Origin: Methylocapsa palsarum
GTDB taxonomy: Bacteria > Pseudomonadota > Alphaproteobacteria > Rhizobiales > Beijerinckiaceae
Assembly (NCBI RefSeq): GCF_900114285.1
Contig: NZ_FOSN01000002.1
Location: 248,001-312,000 of the forward strand
Length of the DNA stretch: 64,000 nucleotides
Direction: 5' to 3'
Shown here piece by piece: positions 31,632-40,643 of the stretch. The notes beneath the pieces were generated by a model that made no database searches, was not told where the DNA came from, and saw nothing but the letters and a program-made list of their open reading frames with translations. The position numbers and the translations under genes were made by a program. Each line of letters opens with the position of its first letter. Within the stretch, counting starts at the first letter, position 1.

Positions 31632-31750
31632 TTAGAGCGCTTTCCGATCGCATGAAGTCATGCGATCAATCAGAAATCGCTCCAGAGTCAAAAGCTTGAG
31701 CATAGTCTCCTCGATTGGATTGATTCAATCCGATCGGAATATGCTCAAGG
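31632..31750. repeat. nested palindromic repeat element
   Basis: Two structures in ~120 bases. First, GATCGCATGA-ag-TCATGCGATC (31646-31667), a perfect 10-bp inverted repeat. Second, an outer stem CTTGAGCATA (31695-31704) / TATGCTCAAG (31740-31749) enclosing an inner near-palindrome around GGATTGA-T-TCAATCC. I recall similar 'AGAGCGCTTTCCGATCG...GAGCATA' elements scattered in Methylocystaceae-type genomes. It is probably a mobile intergenic repeat and may also stop transcription between mutA and the thioesterase gene. Confidence 0.75.
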
Positions 31751-31766
31751 CAGGCTTCCGCCCGGC

Positions 31767-32267
31767 TTAGTCGGGAATGCCGACGTGCAGCGTCTTGTTG
31801 CGCTCCATGATTTCCTGGCGCATCTCCTTGCGCATCTTGCCGGCCTCGAACAATCGACGTTCGACCTCGGTTTCGATCACGAGCGGCGGCACCACGAAGG
31901 CGCTGCCGTCCTCCCGCCGCGCGACCATGGTGAAGTAGCAGGAATTGGTATGGCGCGGCTCCTCGGACGCCGTCAGATTTTCGGCGATCACCTTGATCCC
32001 GATCTCCATGGAGGTGCGCCCGACGAAATTGACGTTGGCCTTGAAGGTGACGAGTTCGCCGACCCGGATCGGCTCCTTGAAAATCACCTGGTCCAGCGAG
32101 GCGGTCACCACATAGCTCTTGCAGTAGCGGGCGGCGCAGGCGTAGGCGACCTGATCGAGCAGCTTCAGGATGACGCCTCCATGCACATGGCCGGAGAAGT
32201 TCGCCATGTCGGGCGTCATGAGGAAGGTCATGAACAGCGACTTTTCCTGTTGGCTCATGGAATTCAT
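31767..32267 (-). CDS. acyl-CoA thioesterase (YciA/ACOT hotdog family)
   Basis: 166-residue single hotdog domain. The motif NFSGHVHGGVILKLLDQVAYACAARY is the catalytic helix region of YciA-type acyl-CoA hydrolases, followed by DQVIFKEPIRVGELVTFKANVNFVGRTSMEIGIKV. It hydrolyses acyl-CoA esters in the cytoplasm; chain-length choice is unknown. Start ATG at 32267 is favoured. Confidence 0.9.
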   Translation of the reverse strand: MNSMSQQEKSLFMTFLMTPDMANFSGHVHGGVILKLLDQVAYACAARYCKSYVVTASLDQVIFKEPIRVGELVTFKANVNFVGRTSMEIGIKVIAENLTASEEPRHTNSCYFTMVARREDGSAFVVPPLVIETEVERRLFEAGKMRKEMRQEIMERNKTLHVGIPD

Positions 32268-32348
32268 CACCCGATTTCGCGTTCGTCGCCCGATTTGGCG
32301 CTCCGGCGACAAATGAAGGCGCAGGCGAAGCCAATGGCACAGAGACGT

Positions 32349-32396
32349 TTTTGGGGCAAGTTTTGGAGCAGGTTTGGGGGCAAGTTTTGGGGTAAG
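32349..32396. repeat. 12-bp G-rich tandem repeat (four units)
   Basis: Four consecutive 12-mers: TTTTGGGGCAAG, TTTTGGAGCAGG, TTTGGGGGCAAG, TTTTGGGGTAAG. It lies between the DUF1491 gene and the thioesterase gene on the C-rich strand of their transcripts. The G-runs on the plus strand (4, 2, 5, 4) could support a G-quadruplex. Confidence 0.85.
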
Positions 32397-32411
32397 TCGT
32401 CGCGGCGGGCG

Positions 32412-32750
32412 TCAATCGGCGAGATCGAGGAAACAGCGGCCCTGCCTGTCCTCCGTTTCCACAATCCAGAGGTCGGGGTCGAAGGAAATCTCCCGGGAGA
32501 GTTTGAGTTCGGCTTCGCCCGTATCGATGAAGGCTTCGCGGTGCATCCGCGCGAAAACGCGGTCGACGCCCTCCTTGAGTTCGCTTTGGGGAGCTGGCCC
32601 AAACAGGGCGGCCGAACCGTCGAGCCGGTCGAGTTTGACGAAGATCGCGCCCGCCTCGGGGGATCCCCGGCGGCGCAAAACGGCGCATGCGCCCTCGAGC
32701 GCGCAGCGCCGCAGATAGGCAGACACCCAGAAATCGGCCCGCAGCCGCAT
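32412..32750 (-). CDS. DUF1491 family protein
   Basis: 112-residue cytoplasmic protein. The start RLRADFWVSAYLRRCALEGACAVLRRRG and the end PDLWIVETEDRQGR are the DUF1491 pattern found in alphaproteobacteria. No function is known. Same strand as the thioesterase, separated from it by the 12-bp repeat array. Confidence 0.8.
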   Translation of the reverse strand: MRLRADFWVSAYLRRCALEGACAVLRRRGSPEAGAIFVKLDRLDGSAALFGPAPQSELKEGVDRVFARMHREAFIDTGEAELKLSREISFDPDLWIVETEDRQGRCFLDLAD

Positions 32751-32981
32751 GAAATCTCCGATTCCGATCCAGAATGAGCGTGCCGAACGATCCGGGAGCT
32801 TGCGCTCCGGCGTCCAAGAACGATAGTCCGCTCCGCCCGCAAAACTATTCCCCCCGCAAGACTATAATGATCCCGCCGCATTCCTTTGTATTGTATTGAT
32901 GGAATCGGATTATAGCCTGTCCCGGCATTGCCGCCTTCGTCGCCGGGCGAGGGGGCGATCGGATCTTTCAAGGAGATATGC

Positions 32982-34364
32982 ATGGCCGCGATCGACACGG
33001 TTCTCGCGAAAATCGACGCTAATCTCGACTCAGCGCTCGGGAGGCTTTTCGACTTCGTCAAAATCCCGTCGATCTCGACCGACCCGGCCTATGCGGAGGA
33101 TTGCGCCAGGGCGGCGCAATGGCTCGCCGCCGAGCTGCAAGGTCTTGGCTTCGAGGCGTCCGTCAGGGAGACGACAGGGCGTCCGATGGTCGTCGCTCAG
33201 GGAAAGGGGCCGCGCCCCGACGTGCCGCATGTTCTTTTTTACGGACATTACGACGTGCAGCCGCCGGATCCCCTGGATCTCTGGGAGACGCCGCCGTTCG
33301 AGCCCCGAGTCGCCGACGCGTCCACAGGCAAGCAAATCGTCGGACGCGGGACCGCCGACGACAAGGGCCAGCTGATGACCTTCGTCGAGGCGTGCCGTGC
33401 CTTCAAGGAGACGGGCGGCCTGCCGTGCAACGTCACCTTTTTCATCGAAGGCGAGGAAGAGACCGGCTCGCCTTCGCTTCCGGGCTTTCTCGCCGCCAAC
33501 AAGGCTGAACTTGAGGCCGACATGGCGCTGGTCTGCGACACCGGCATGTGGGACCGGTCGACCCCCGCGATCACGACCATGCTGCGCGGGCTCGTTTTGG
33601 AGGAGGTCGTGATTCATGGCGCCGATCGGGATCTGCATTCCGGGATGTTCGGCGGCCCGGCGATCAACCCCATCCATGTTCTCGCCCGCATCATCGCCGA
33701 TCTGCATGACGAAAACGGCGCGATCGCCTTGCCCGGCTTTTACGACGGCGTCGCGGAACTGCCCGAAGCGGTGGCCGAGCAATGGCAGGGTTTGCGCGCG
33801 CATGAAGCGGAGTTCCTGAAAGGCGTCGGCCTCTCCGTTCCGGCCGGCGAGAAAGACCGCGGCGTGCTGGAGATGATCTGGTCGCGCCCGACCTGCGACG
33901 TTAACGGAATCATTGGCGGCTACACCGGCAAGGGATCGAAAACCGTGCTGCCCGCGCAGGCCAGCGCCAAATTCTCGTTCCGGCTGGTCGGCCAGCAGGA
34001 TCCCGTCAAGGTCGCGGAGAGTTTCCGCGCTTTCGTGCAGAAGCGTCTGCCGGCCGACTGCCGCGCGGAATTCATCTCGCACGGCGCCTCCGCCGCGCTT
34101 CAACTTCCGTTCAGTTCGGAGGCTCTGACCCGCGCCAGCCGGGCGCTTCAGGCCGAGTGGGGCAAGGAGCCGGTTCTCGCCGGATGCGGCGGCTCGATTC
34201 CCGTCATCGGATCGTTCAAGCATGACCTTGGGATGGACAGCCTGATGATCGGGTTCGGTCTTGACGATGACCGGATGCATTCGCCCAACGAGAAATACGA
34301 TCTTGCCTCGTTCCACAAGGGCGCGCGCAGCTGGGCGCGGGTGCTCAACGCGCTGGCGCTGTGA
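32982..34364 (+). CDS. M20 family metallodipeptidase
   Basis: 460-residue zinc peptidase. Metal-site motifs are visible: His/Asp in LFYGHYDVQPPDP, bridging Asp in GRGTADDKGQ, catalytic Glu pair in EGEEETGSPS, Asp in VCDTGMW, and His near the end in DRMHSPNEKY. The dimerisation domain lies in the middle (DLHSGMFGGPAINP). It is of the carnosinase-like dipeptidase branch, cytoplasmic. The ATG at 32982 follows an AAGGAG site. Convergent with murJ, two bases apart. Confidence 0.9.
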   Translation: MAAIDTVLAKIDANLDSALGRLFDFVKIPSISTDPAYAEDCARAAQWLAAELQGLGFEASVRETTGRPMVVAQGKGPRPDVPHVLFYGHYDVQPPDPLDLWETPPFEPRVADASTGKQIVGRGTADDKGQLMTFVEACRAFKETGGLPCNVTFFIEGEEETGSPSLPGFLAANKAELEADMALVCDTGMWDRSTPAITTMLRGLVLEEVVIHGADRDLHSGMFGGPAINPIHVLARIIADLHDENGAIALPGFYDGVAELPEAVAEQWQGLRAHEAEFLKGVGLSVPAGEKDRGVLEMIWSRPTCDVNGIIGGYTGKGSKTVLPAQASAKFSFRLVGQQDPVKVAESFRAFVQKRLPADCRAEFISHGASAALQLPFSSEALTRASRALQAEWGKEPVLAGCGGSIPVIGSFKHDLGMDSLMIGFGLDDDRMHSPNEKYDLASFHKGARSWARVLNALAL

Positions 34365-34366
34365 CG

Positions 34367-35908
34367 TCAGGCGTTTGCGGTGGCTTTCCGGCGGAGCTCG
34401 ACCCCCGAAACGCGAAGGCCGACCAGAAGGACGGCGGCGTAGACCGCCGCTCCGGAAACGCCGAGGGCCAAAAGTTCGGTCTCGTTGACGAAGCGCCCGA
34501 CCCATAAAGCGAGCAGTTCGACCGGCCCGATCGAAAGGAGTGAGAAAATCGCCAGGGCGCAGGACGCTGTCACGACGCAGGTCGCAGCCTTCCACAAGAC
34601 AAGGTCGATCTTCATTGCTCTGCGGCGAATTGCGAAGAACACAAGCAGCAGCAGGTTAACCCAAGCTCCCGCCGCCGTCGCGGCGGCGAGCCCCGGCGCG
34701 CCGAGCGGCGTGAACAGCACGAGCTTCAGAGCGATGTTGACCGCGACCGCCGCCAGGGCGATCATCATCGGCGTTTTTGTGTCGCCTTGCGCCTGAAAGC
34801 TCGCGATGGCGGAACGCAAGAGCACGATCGCGACAAGGCCGAAGCCATACGCGGTCAGAACGTTGGCGGAGGCGTCCGCCGCCTCGAGCGTGAAGGCGCC
34901 GCGCAGAAAGACGCCCCTCATGATGAACTCCGGGATCATGATGAAGGCGACAAAAAAAGGCGCGGAGAGAGCAAGAGAGAGCGCCATGGTGCGGTTTTGC
35001 GCGTGCAGGGCCGCGTCGCGTTTGCCGGCCGCGAGAAGCCGGCTCATTTCCGGCAAGAGGACGGTCCCCGCCGCAATGCCGATGACGCCGACGGGCAATT
35101 GATAGATGCGATCGGCGTAATAGATAGAGGACGGTCCGCCCGTGGGCAGCAGCGAACCGACGATCGTGTCGGTGAACAGCGCGATCTGCACGCCGGCCGA
35201 TCCGATCACCGCCGGGCCGAGCGTTTTGAGAAAATGTCTGACGTTGGCGGTCATCTCGGGGATCGCGAAACGCTCCAGAATGCCGGCGCGCCAGGCGGCG
35301 AACGACGTCAACGCGAGCTGCAGCACGCCGGAGAAGGTGAGGCCCCAGCTGGCCGCCGCACCGGCGTTGGAGAAGGAGAACGCGAGACCGAGGAAGAGCA
35401 TCATGGAGAGGTTCATCAGCACCGGCGCGAAGGCGGCGGCGGCGAAGAGCCGGTGGGCGTTCAAGGCGCCCGATTGCAGCGTCACCAGCGAAACCAGCAA
35501 AAGGTAGGGAAACGTGATGCGGGTCAATGTGACGGTCAGGTCGAATTTTTCGGGATTGTCGCGAAACCCCGGCGCGAGAAGATCGATGAAAGCCGGCGTA
35601 AAGGCGAGCGCGAGCGCCAGCAGGATGATTTGGGTGAGCAGCAGCCCGATGAAAATCTGGCCGGAGAATATCCGCGCGGCCGGGAGGCCTTCGGTCTCGA
35701 GAACACGCGAATAGGTCGGCACGAAAGCCGCGTTCCAGGCGCCCTCGCCGAAGATCGCGCGGAAATGGTTCGGCAGCCGCTGCGCCACGACGAACGCGTC
35801 GGCGAGGAGCCCCGCGCCCAGAACGGCGCCAAGCATGACGTCGCGAAGAAACCCGGCGCCGCGCGAGATCAACGTGAAGCCGCCGACCGAAAGGAGGCTC
35901 TTGTACAT
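34367..35908 (-). CDS. murJ: lipid II flippase MurJ
   Basis: 513-residue MOP-superfamily protein with 14 membrane segments that flips lipid II across the inner membrane for peptidoglycan synthesis. Typical start SVGGFTLISRGAGFLRDVMLGAVLGAGLLADAFVVAQRLPNHFRAIFGEGAWNAAF-type segment with the conserved Arg residues, and PTYSRVL. The next gene on the same strand upstream is the polyprenyl-phosphate glycosyltransferase, eight bases away. Confidence 0.94.
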   Translation of the reverse strand: MYKSLLSVGGFTLISRGAGFLRDVMLGAVLGAGLLADAFVVAQRLPNHFRAIFGEGAWNAAFVPTYSRVLETEGLPAARIFSGQIFIGLLLTQIILLALALAFTPAFIDLLAPGFRDNPEKFDLTVTLTRITFPYLLLVSLVTLQSGALNAHRLFAAAAFAPVLMNLSMMLFLGLAFSFSNAGAAASWGLTFSGVLQLALTSFAAWRAGILERFAIPEMTANVRHFLKTLGPAVIGSAGVQIALFTDTIVGSLLPTGGPSSIYYADRIYQLPVGVIGIAAGTVLLPEMSRLLAAGKRDAALHAQNRTMALSLALSAPFFVAFIMIPEFIMRGVFLRGAFTLEAADASANVLTAYGFGLVAIVLLRSAIASFQAQGDTKTPMMIALAAVAVNIALKLVLFTPLGAPGLAAATAAGAWVNLLLLVFFAIRRRAMKIDLVLWKAATCVVTASCALAIFSLLSIGPVELLALWVGRFVNETELLALGVSGAAVYAAVLLVGLRVSGVELRRKATANA

Positions 35909-35915
35909 CGAGCGG

Positions 35916-36938
35916 TCAGGTCCAGTCGTGCTGAGTGCTGGTGATCTGATCGTCGGGCGCGACCGGAGCGACCCCGATTCGCTCCTCGACCAGGTAGAGC
36001 GGGCGGCGCTTCACCTCGGCGAAGATGCGGCCGATATATTCTCCGACGATCCCGAGCGAAAGCAACTGGATGCCGGCGAAGAAGGTGACGGACACGATCA
36101 GGGAGGCGTAACCCGGGACGTCGACGCCCAGCAACAAGGTCCGCACGAGATAGAAGGTCGCCAGCGCCAGCGCGAAGATGGAGGTCCCAAGACCGATAAA
36201 GCTCCAGACCTTGAGGGGAAGGGTCGAAAAGGACATCAGTCCGTCGAGCGCGAAATTGGTCAGTCTGAGATAATTATACTTTGTCGCGCCATGCGCGCGC
36301 GGCTCGACCTCGAATGGAACGCCGATCGATTTGAAGCCGATCCAGGCGTAAAGGCCTTTGGAGAACCGGGCGTGCTCGCGCATGGTGCGAAGCGCCCTGA
36401 CCGCAGAGGCGTCGAGAAGACGGAAATCGCCGGCTCCTTCGGGAAGGTCCGTGTCCGAGAGAGATTCAAAAAGCCGGTAGAAGCGTTGCGTCAGCACCTG
36501 GCGCAGCCGGCTGTCCGACGTGTGAGAAACCCGTTCTCCATAGACATTCTTGTAGCCCGCCCGCCAAAGCTCCACGAATTTCCTGATCGTCTCCGGAGGA
36601 TGCTGCAAGTCCGCGTCCATGATGACCGTCGCGGCGCCTTTGACGTGATCGAGGCCGGCGGCGATGGCGATTTCCTTGCCGAAATTCCGGCTGAGCGACA
36701 GCGCGCGCACGCGGGGGTCGCGTTGGTTCGCGGCGCGCAATTCCTGGAGCGTCGCATCGGTCGAGCCGTCGTCCACGAAGACGACCTCGAACGAACTCAC
36801 GCAGCCCTCGAGGGCGGCCGCGAGTCTGTTCAGCAAAGGCGCTATGTTTTCGGCTTCATTATGGACCGGCGCAACGACGGAAAGTTCAGGCTCCGCCGCT
36901 TCGGGCTCGTTCTTGGTCATCGAATGCCGCTCGTTCAT
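35916..36938 (-). CDS. GT2 glycosyltransferase, polyprenyl-phosphate type
   Basis: 340 residues (an ATG at 36920 is an alternative). An N-terminal GT-A domain has VVAPVHNEAENI, VFVDDGSTD and the metal-binding DADLQHPPE; the C-terminus has two membrane segments (about residues 235-260 and 275-300) and GEYIGRIFAEVKRRPLY, as in DPMS/ArnC/GtrB enzymes. It would load a sugar onto undecaprenyl phosphate for envelope glycan modification. Same strand as murJ. Confidence 0.88.
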   Translation of the reverse strand: MNERHSMTKNEPEAAEPELSVVAPVHNEAENIAPLLNRLAAALEGCVSSFEVVFVDDGSTDATLQELRAANQRDPRVRALSLSRNFGKEIAIAAGLDHVKGAATVIMDADLQHPPETIRKFVELWRAGYKNVYGERVSHTSDSRLRQVLTQRFYRLFESLSDTDLPEGAGDFRLLDASAVRALRTMREHARFSKGLYAWIGFKSIGVPFEVEPRAHGATKYNYLRLTNFALDGLMSFSTLPLKVWSFIGLGTSIFALALATFYLVRTLLLGVDVPGYASLIVSVTFFAGIQLLSLGIVGEYIGRIFAEVKRRPLYLVEERIGVAPVAPDDQITSTQHDWT

Positions 36939-37275
36939 CTAAGGCGCTGGGGCTGGGGGCGAAATCGAGCTGGAGGCGGCGCTTCGAATCGGACGGACAA
37001 GGAGTTTGTCCTTCCGTTTTTTCCTGTTTTCTTTTAGGAAGGCAAGGTGAACAGAAAGGCAAGGCGAAGCGTCTTCTCCTAGGCTCGGTCATCGCAGGAT
37101 GCAAGAGTCGGGATGAACGGCGGCTGACCGATGTGGCGGCGCTCCCGACTGCCTGGCGCCGAGCCTGCGCCCGTCGCGCGGAATTCGATGATTGAGCGGC
37201 GTCTCCGCGAGCCACGGGCGGACGCGCCGGCCGGCCACACCGGGAAGAGGCGTTACGAAATTGGAGGAACCGCCA
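36939..37275. other. divergent intergenic region
   Basis: About 340 bases between the glycosyltransferase and the HpnK-like gene. A hairpin GGACAA-ggag-TTTGTCC (36995-37011) followed by CTTCCGTTTTTT on the plus strand looks like a terminator, though no plus-strand gene ends there. The HpnK-like gene has a GGAGG ribosome site at its start. Confidence 0.45.
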
Positions 37276-38196
37276 ATGGGCGCGGCCGGGGCTTCATTCT
37301 CATTTGGTCTTTGCGCCGACGATTTCGCGCTGTCGCGAGGCGTCAGCCAGGGAATTCTGGAAGCCTTGGACGCTGGCCGGCTGAGCGCGACAAGCGTGAT
37401 GACGACCCGCCCGTCCTGGCGCGACGACGCCGCGCGTCTTCGCGCGTTCAGGGGCAGGGCGGACATAGGTCTTCATCTCAATCTGACCCTCGGGGCGCCT
37501 TTGGGCGTCATGCCCCGGTTCGCGCCGTCCGGACGGCTGCCTGAAATCCGCCAGCTGCTGCAAGCGGCCGGCGCGAACGCTTTGCCCGAAGCGGAGATCC
37601 GGCGCGAAATCGAACGCCAGTTCGATGCGTTCGTTGACGCTTTTGGCGCGCCGCCGGATTTCGTCGACGGACATCAGCACGTCCAGGTTTTCCCCGGCAT
37701 CCGCCATTGGCTTTTCGATTGCCTCGAAGCAAAACAGCTTTGCGGGAAGATCTGGCTGCGCAACAGCGGAGACCGCGTCTCGAATATCCTCAAGCGCGGA
37801 ATCGAGGTCAAAAAGGCGCTCGGGATCACCTGGCTCGCCCGGGGCTTCGCCAAAGCCGCGCAGGCGAGGGGTTTTGTCACCAATTCCGGGTTCGCCGGAT
37901 TTTCCTGTTTCGATCCCTGCCGCGACTATGGTCTCGACTTCGCCTGTTATTTGCGCGCGCCGGGCCCTCGCCACCTGATCATGTGCCATCCGGGATATTG
38001 CGACGAAGAGCTTGTGCTGACCGATCCGGTCACGCTGACGCGCGAGCGCGAACTCAGTTTTCTCCTGTCTCCGGCGTTTATCCGGACGCTTCAGCAGCGG
38101 GGCGGCGAATTGGAGCGGATTTCAATGTCCTTCCAGAAGCCGGGAGAAAGTAACGCGGCCCATAGCGACTCGCGCCTCTCGCGCGAGCCCAAATGA
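37276..38196 (+). CDS. hpnK: ChbG/HpnK family deacetylase-like protein
   Basis: 306 residues. The YdjC/ChbG fold is shown by FGLCADDFALSRGVSQGI with the metal-binding Asp pair, ADIGLHLNLT, and FVDGHQHVQVFPGI with the His pair. ChbG removes acetyl groups from chito-oligosaccharides; HpnK is the same family encoded with hopanoid genes and is thought to act on hopanoid side-chain sugars. Hopanoids are expected in this lineage, but no other hpn gene is in view, so the symbol is tentative. Overlaps the SDR gene by four bases. Confidence 0.72.
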   Translation: MGAAGASFSFGLCADDFALSRGVSQGILEALDAGRLSATSVMTTRPSWRDDAARLRAFRGRADIGLHLNLTLGAPLGVMPRFAPSGRLPEIRQLLQAAGANALPEAEIRREIERQFDAFVDAFGAPPDFVDGHQHVQVFPGIRHWLFDCLEAKQLCGKIWLRNSGDRVSNILKRGIEVKKALGITWLARGFAKAAQARGFVTNSGFAGFSCFDPCRDYGLDFACYLRAPGPRHLIMCHPGYCDEELVLTDPVTLTRERELSFLLSPAFIRTLQQRGGELERISMSFQKPGESNAAHSDSRLSREPK

Positions 38197-38969
38197 TGTT
38201 CCGCGCCAGCCCGGTCGAAGGACTAGCCTGGGTCACGGGAGCGAGTTCGGGAATTGGCCGCGCCGTCGCAATCGAACTGGCGCGGCGGGGCTATACGGTC
38301 GCGGCGACGGCGCGAAGGGCCGCCCTCCTCGACGAACTGGCCGCGAGCGAGCCGCTCATCCACGCCTTTCCGGGCGATCTGACCGAACCGGACGAGACCG
38401 CGTCCCTCGTCGGGGCCATCGAGGCGGCGCATGGGCCGATCGCGCTCGCGTTCCTCAACGCCGCCGTCTATTTTCCGGCCGAACGCAAAACCTTCAACGC
38501 CGCGCTCGCCTGGCGCACCTTCGAGATCAATGTCGGCGGCGTGATCAATAGTCTTGGTCCGGTTCTGGCCGCGATGACGAGTCGCGGGAAGGGACAGATC
38601 GCGATCACTTCATCGCTGGCGGGCTATGGCGGCATTCCCGGTTCGCTCGCCTACGGCTCAACCAAGGCGGCGCTCATCTATATGGCCGAGGCGCTCAAGC
38701 TGACTTATGAGGATGCTGGCCTGCGCGTCCAGATCGTCAATCCCGGCTTCGTGCGCACGCCGATGACAGACCACAACACCTCGTTCAGTATGCCATTCAT
38801 CATCGATGCGGAGGCCGCGGCAAGGATCATCTGCGACGGTTTCGAGCGGGGCGGCTTCGAGATCGCGTTTCCGCGCCGTCTCGCCTATATGTTCAAAGCC
38901 GCGCGGCTGTTGCCGTATCCGCTGTTTTTCCGGCTGATGGACCGCGCGACGCGGCGGGCGAGAACGTGA
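38193..38969 (+). CDS. short-chain dehydrogenase/reductase
   Basis: 258-residue classical SDR. NAD(P)-binding motif VTGASSGIGRA, catalytic Ser in ITSSLAGYGG and Tyr-Lys in YGSTKAA, structural NAA in FLNAAVYF. The substrate is unknown. Translationally coupled (ATGA overlap) to the HpnK-like gene. A degraded copy of the last ~60 bases of this gene recurs at about 40431-40495. Confidence 0.9.
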   Translation: MMFRASPVEGLAWVTGASSGIGRAVAIELARRGYTVAATARRAALLDELAASEPLIHAFPGDLTEPDETASLVGAIEAAHGPIALAFLNAAVYFPAERKTFNAALAWRTFEINVGGVINSLGPVLAAMTSRGKGQIAITSSLAGYGGIPGSLAYGSTKAALIYMAEALKLTYEDAGLRVQIVNPGFVRTPMTDHNTSFSMPFIIDAEAAARIICDGFERGGFEIAFPRRLAYMFKAARLLPYPLFFRLMDRATRRART

Positions 38970-39086
38970 GGCTTATCCTCCCGCATCAAGAATCAGTTTC
39001 GTCGCGCGAGGTTTCTTCGTGGCGCCAAGCTTGGACTTCATTATCCCAATCCTTCACAAGACCATCATCTTGAGACGCATCCGTCG

Positions 39087-40328
39087 ATGTGTGGCCCTCG
39101 CCTCATGATAAAATTTCCTGTCGCCCTCGCAGGTCTTCGCGAAATTCCCTCCGGTGTCTGGGCGCTCGGTTTTGTCTCGCTGCTGATGGATGTTTCGTCG
39201 GAGATGGTTCACGCGCTCCTGCCGGTCTATCTCGTCACTGTTCTCGGCGCGTCGATGGCGACTGTGGGCGTCATCGAGGGCGTCGCGGAAGCGACCGCCT
39301 CGATCGTCAAGGTGTTCTCCGGTGCGATTTCGGATTGGCTCGGCAAAAGGAAGCTTCTGGCGGTCCTTGGATATGGTCTCTCCGCGTTCACCAAGCCGAT
39401 CTTCCCGCTGGCGCCTTCCGTGAGCTGGCTCGCCGCCGCGCGTTTCATCGACCGGATCGGCAAAGGTGTCCGGGGCGCCCCCCGCGACGCTCTCGTGGCG
39501 GACATTGCTCCCGCGCATCTGCGCGGGGCGAGTTTTGGACTTCGCCAGTCGCTCGACACGATCGGAGCATTCCTTGGCCCCGCTCTGGCTATTGGTCTGA
39601 TGTGGTTGACCGCCGACAATTTTCGGGCGGTGTTCTGGGTGGCGGTCATACCAGCCTTTCTCGCGGTCAGCCTTTTGCTCGTCGCGGTGCGAGAGCCGAA
39701 ACGGTTTGCGGGATTGCGCAAGGTGCGCTTTCCGCTCGGCGTCGCAGAACTGCGGCGGCTCAATTCAAGCTATTGGCTGGTCCTGACGATCGGCGCGTTG
39801 TTCACGCTCGCGCGCTTTAGCGAGGCGTTTCTGATTTTGCGGGCGCAGTCGGTTGGTCTGCCGCTCGCCCTCGCGCCTTTGGTGCTGGTGGTCATGAACA
39901 TCGTCTATGCGCTCGCAGCGTATCCGGCGGGAGTGTGGTCCGATCGGCTCAACCGGATGACGATGCTCGCGATCGGTCTGGCGCTGCTGATCGCCGCCGA
40001 CCTGGCACTGGCGTTCTTCCGCGGCCTCGCCGGGGTGACGATAGGGATTGTCCTTTGGGGCCTGCATATGGGTTGTACACAAGGACTATTGGCGACACTC
40101 GTGGCCGACACGGCGCCGCCTGAACTGCGGGGAACCGCCTATGGCGTGTTCAATTTGCTGGGCGGCCTGTCGTTGCTGGTTGCGAGCGTTGTCGCCGGCG
40201 CGCTCTGGGATGATTTCGGCCCCTATGCTCCTTTTCTGGCAGGCGCCGGCCTTACGGCGTTAGCGCTTATAGGGTTGACGATCGTTCGCGAGAGAGCGCC
40301 AAGCCTTGGCGTTTCTCACAGATCGTGA
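39087..40328 (+). CDS. MFS transporter
   Basis: 413 residues (ATG at 39105 also possible) with 12 membrane segments. Loop 2-3 motif DWLGKRKLLAVLGYGLSAFTKP and the helix-4 region FIDRIGKGVRGAPRDALVADIAP belong to the MFS group of uncharacterised drug/metabolite transporters common beside SDR or HpnK genes. The substrate is unknown. It lies 117 bases after the SDR gene on the same strand. Confidence 0.85.
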   Translation: MCGPRLMIKFPVALAGLREIPSGVWALGFVSLLMDVSSEMVHALLPVYLVTVLGASMATVGVIEGVAEATASIVKVFSGAISDWLGKRKLLAVLGYGLSAFTKPIFPLAPSVSWLAAARFIDRIGKGVRGAPRDALVADIAPAHLRGASFGLRQSLDTIGAFLGPALAIGLMWLTADNFRAVFWVAVIPAFLAVSLLLVAVREPKRFAGLRKVRFPLGVAELRRLNSSYWLVLTIGALFTLARFSEAFLILRAQSVGLPLALAPLVLVVMNIVYALAAYPAGVWSDRLNRMTMLAIGLALLIAADLALAFFRGLAGVTIGIVLWGLHMGCTQGLLATLVADTAPPELRGTAYGVFNLLGGLSLLVASVVAGALWDDFGPYAPFLAGAGLTALALIGLTIVRERAPSLGVSHRS

Positions 40329-40643
40329 AATCTCTGCGTCCCATTGCGCCGCCGCCGGTAGAAAAAGACAAGGACCCGCGAATGACCCGCTTCGGCATGC
40401 TCATTGCTCCGGACGTGCGGCGGCTCGACCGGCTGTCGCCGTATCCGCTGGTTTTTCCGGCTGATGGACCGCGCGCCGCGGCGGGCGCGGCGCTGAACGT
40501 CGCCATTTTGGAGGCGTTTGCGCTCTGGCGCATCGCGATTGACCTCCTGGGCATGAACGCCGCGATCGGCGCAAGCGAGCGCGGACAGGCGAGCCGGCCC
40601 GGCCAACGGAAAGGAGACCGGACGCGAGAGCGCGCCGGACAAG
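40329..40643 (+). pseudogene. chimeric gene remnant (PfpI-like start + SDR 3' end)
   Basis: A 40382-40420 segment encodes MTRFGMLIAPDVRRLD, closely parallel at base level to the start of the PfpI-like gene at 41998 (GILIFPDVQQLD). It is fused directly to 40431-40495, which matches the last ~60 bases of the SDR gene (38905-38967) with an inserted G and a few substitutions. The remaining bases to 40643 carry no recognised protein. I read this as scraps left by duplication and deletion, not a working gene. Confidence 0.55.
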
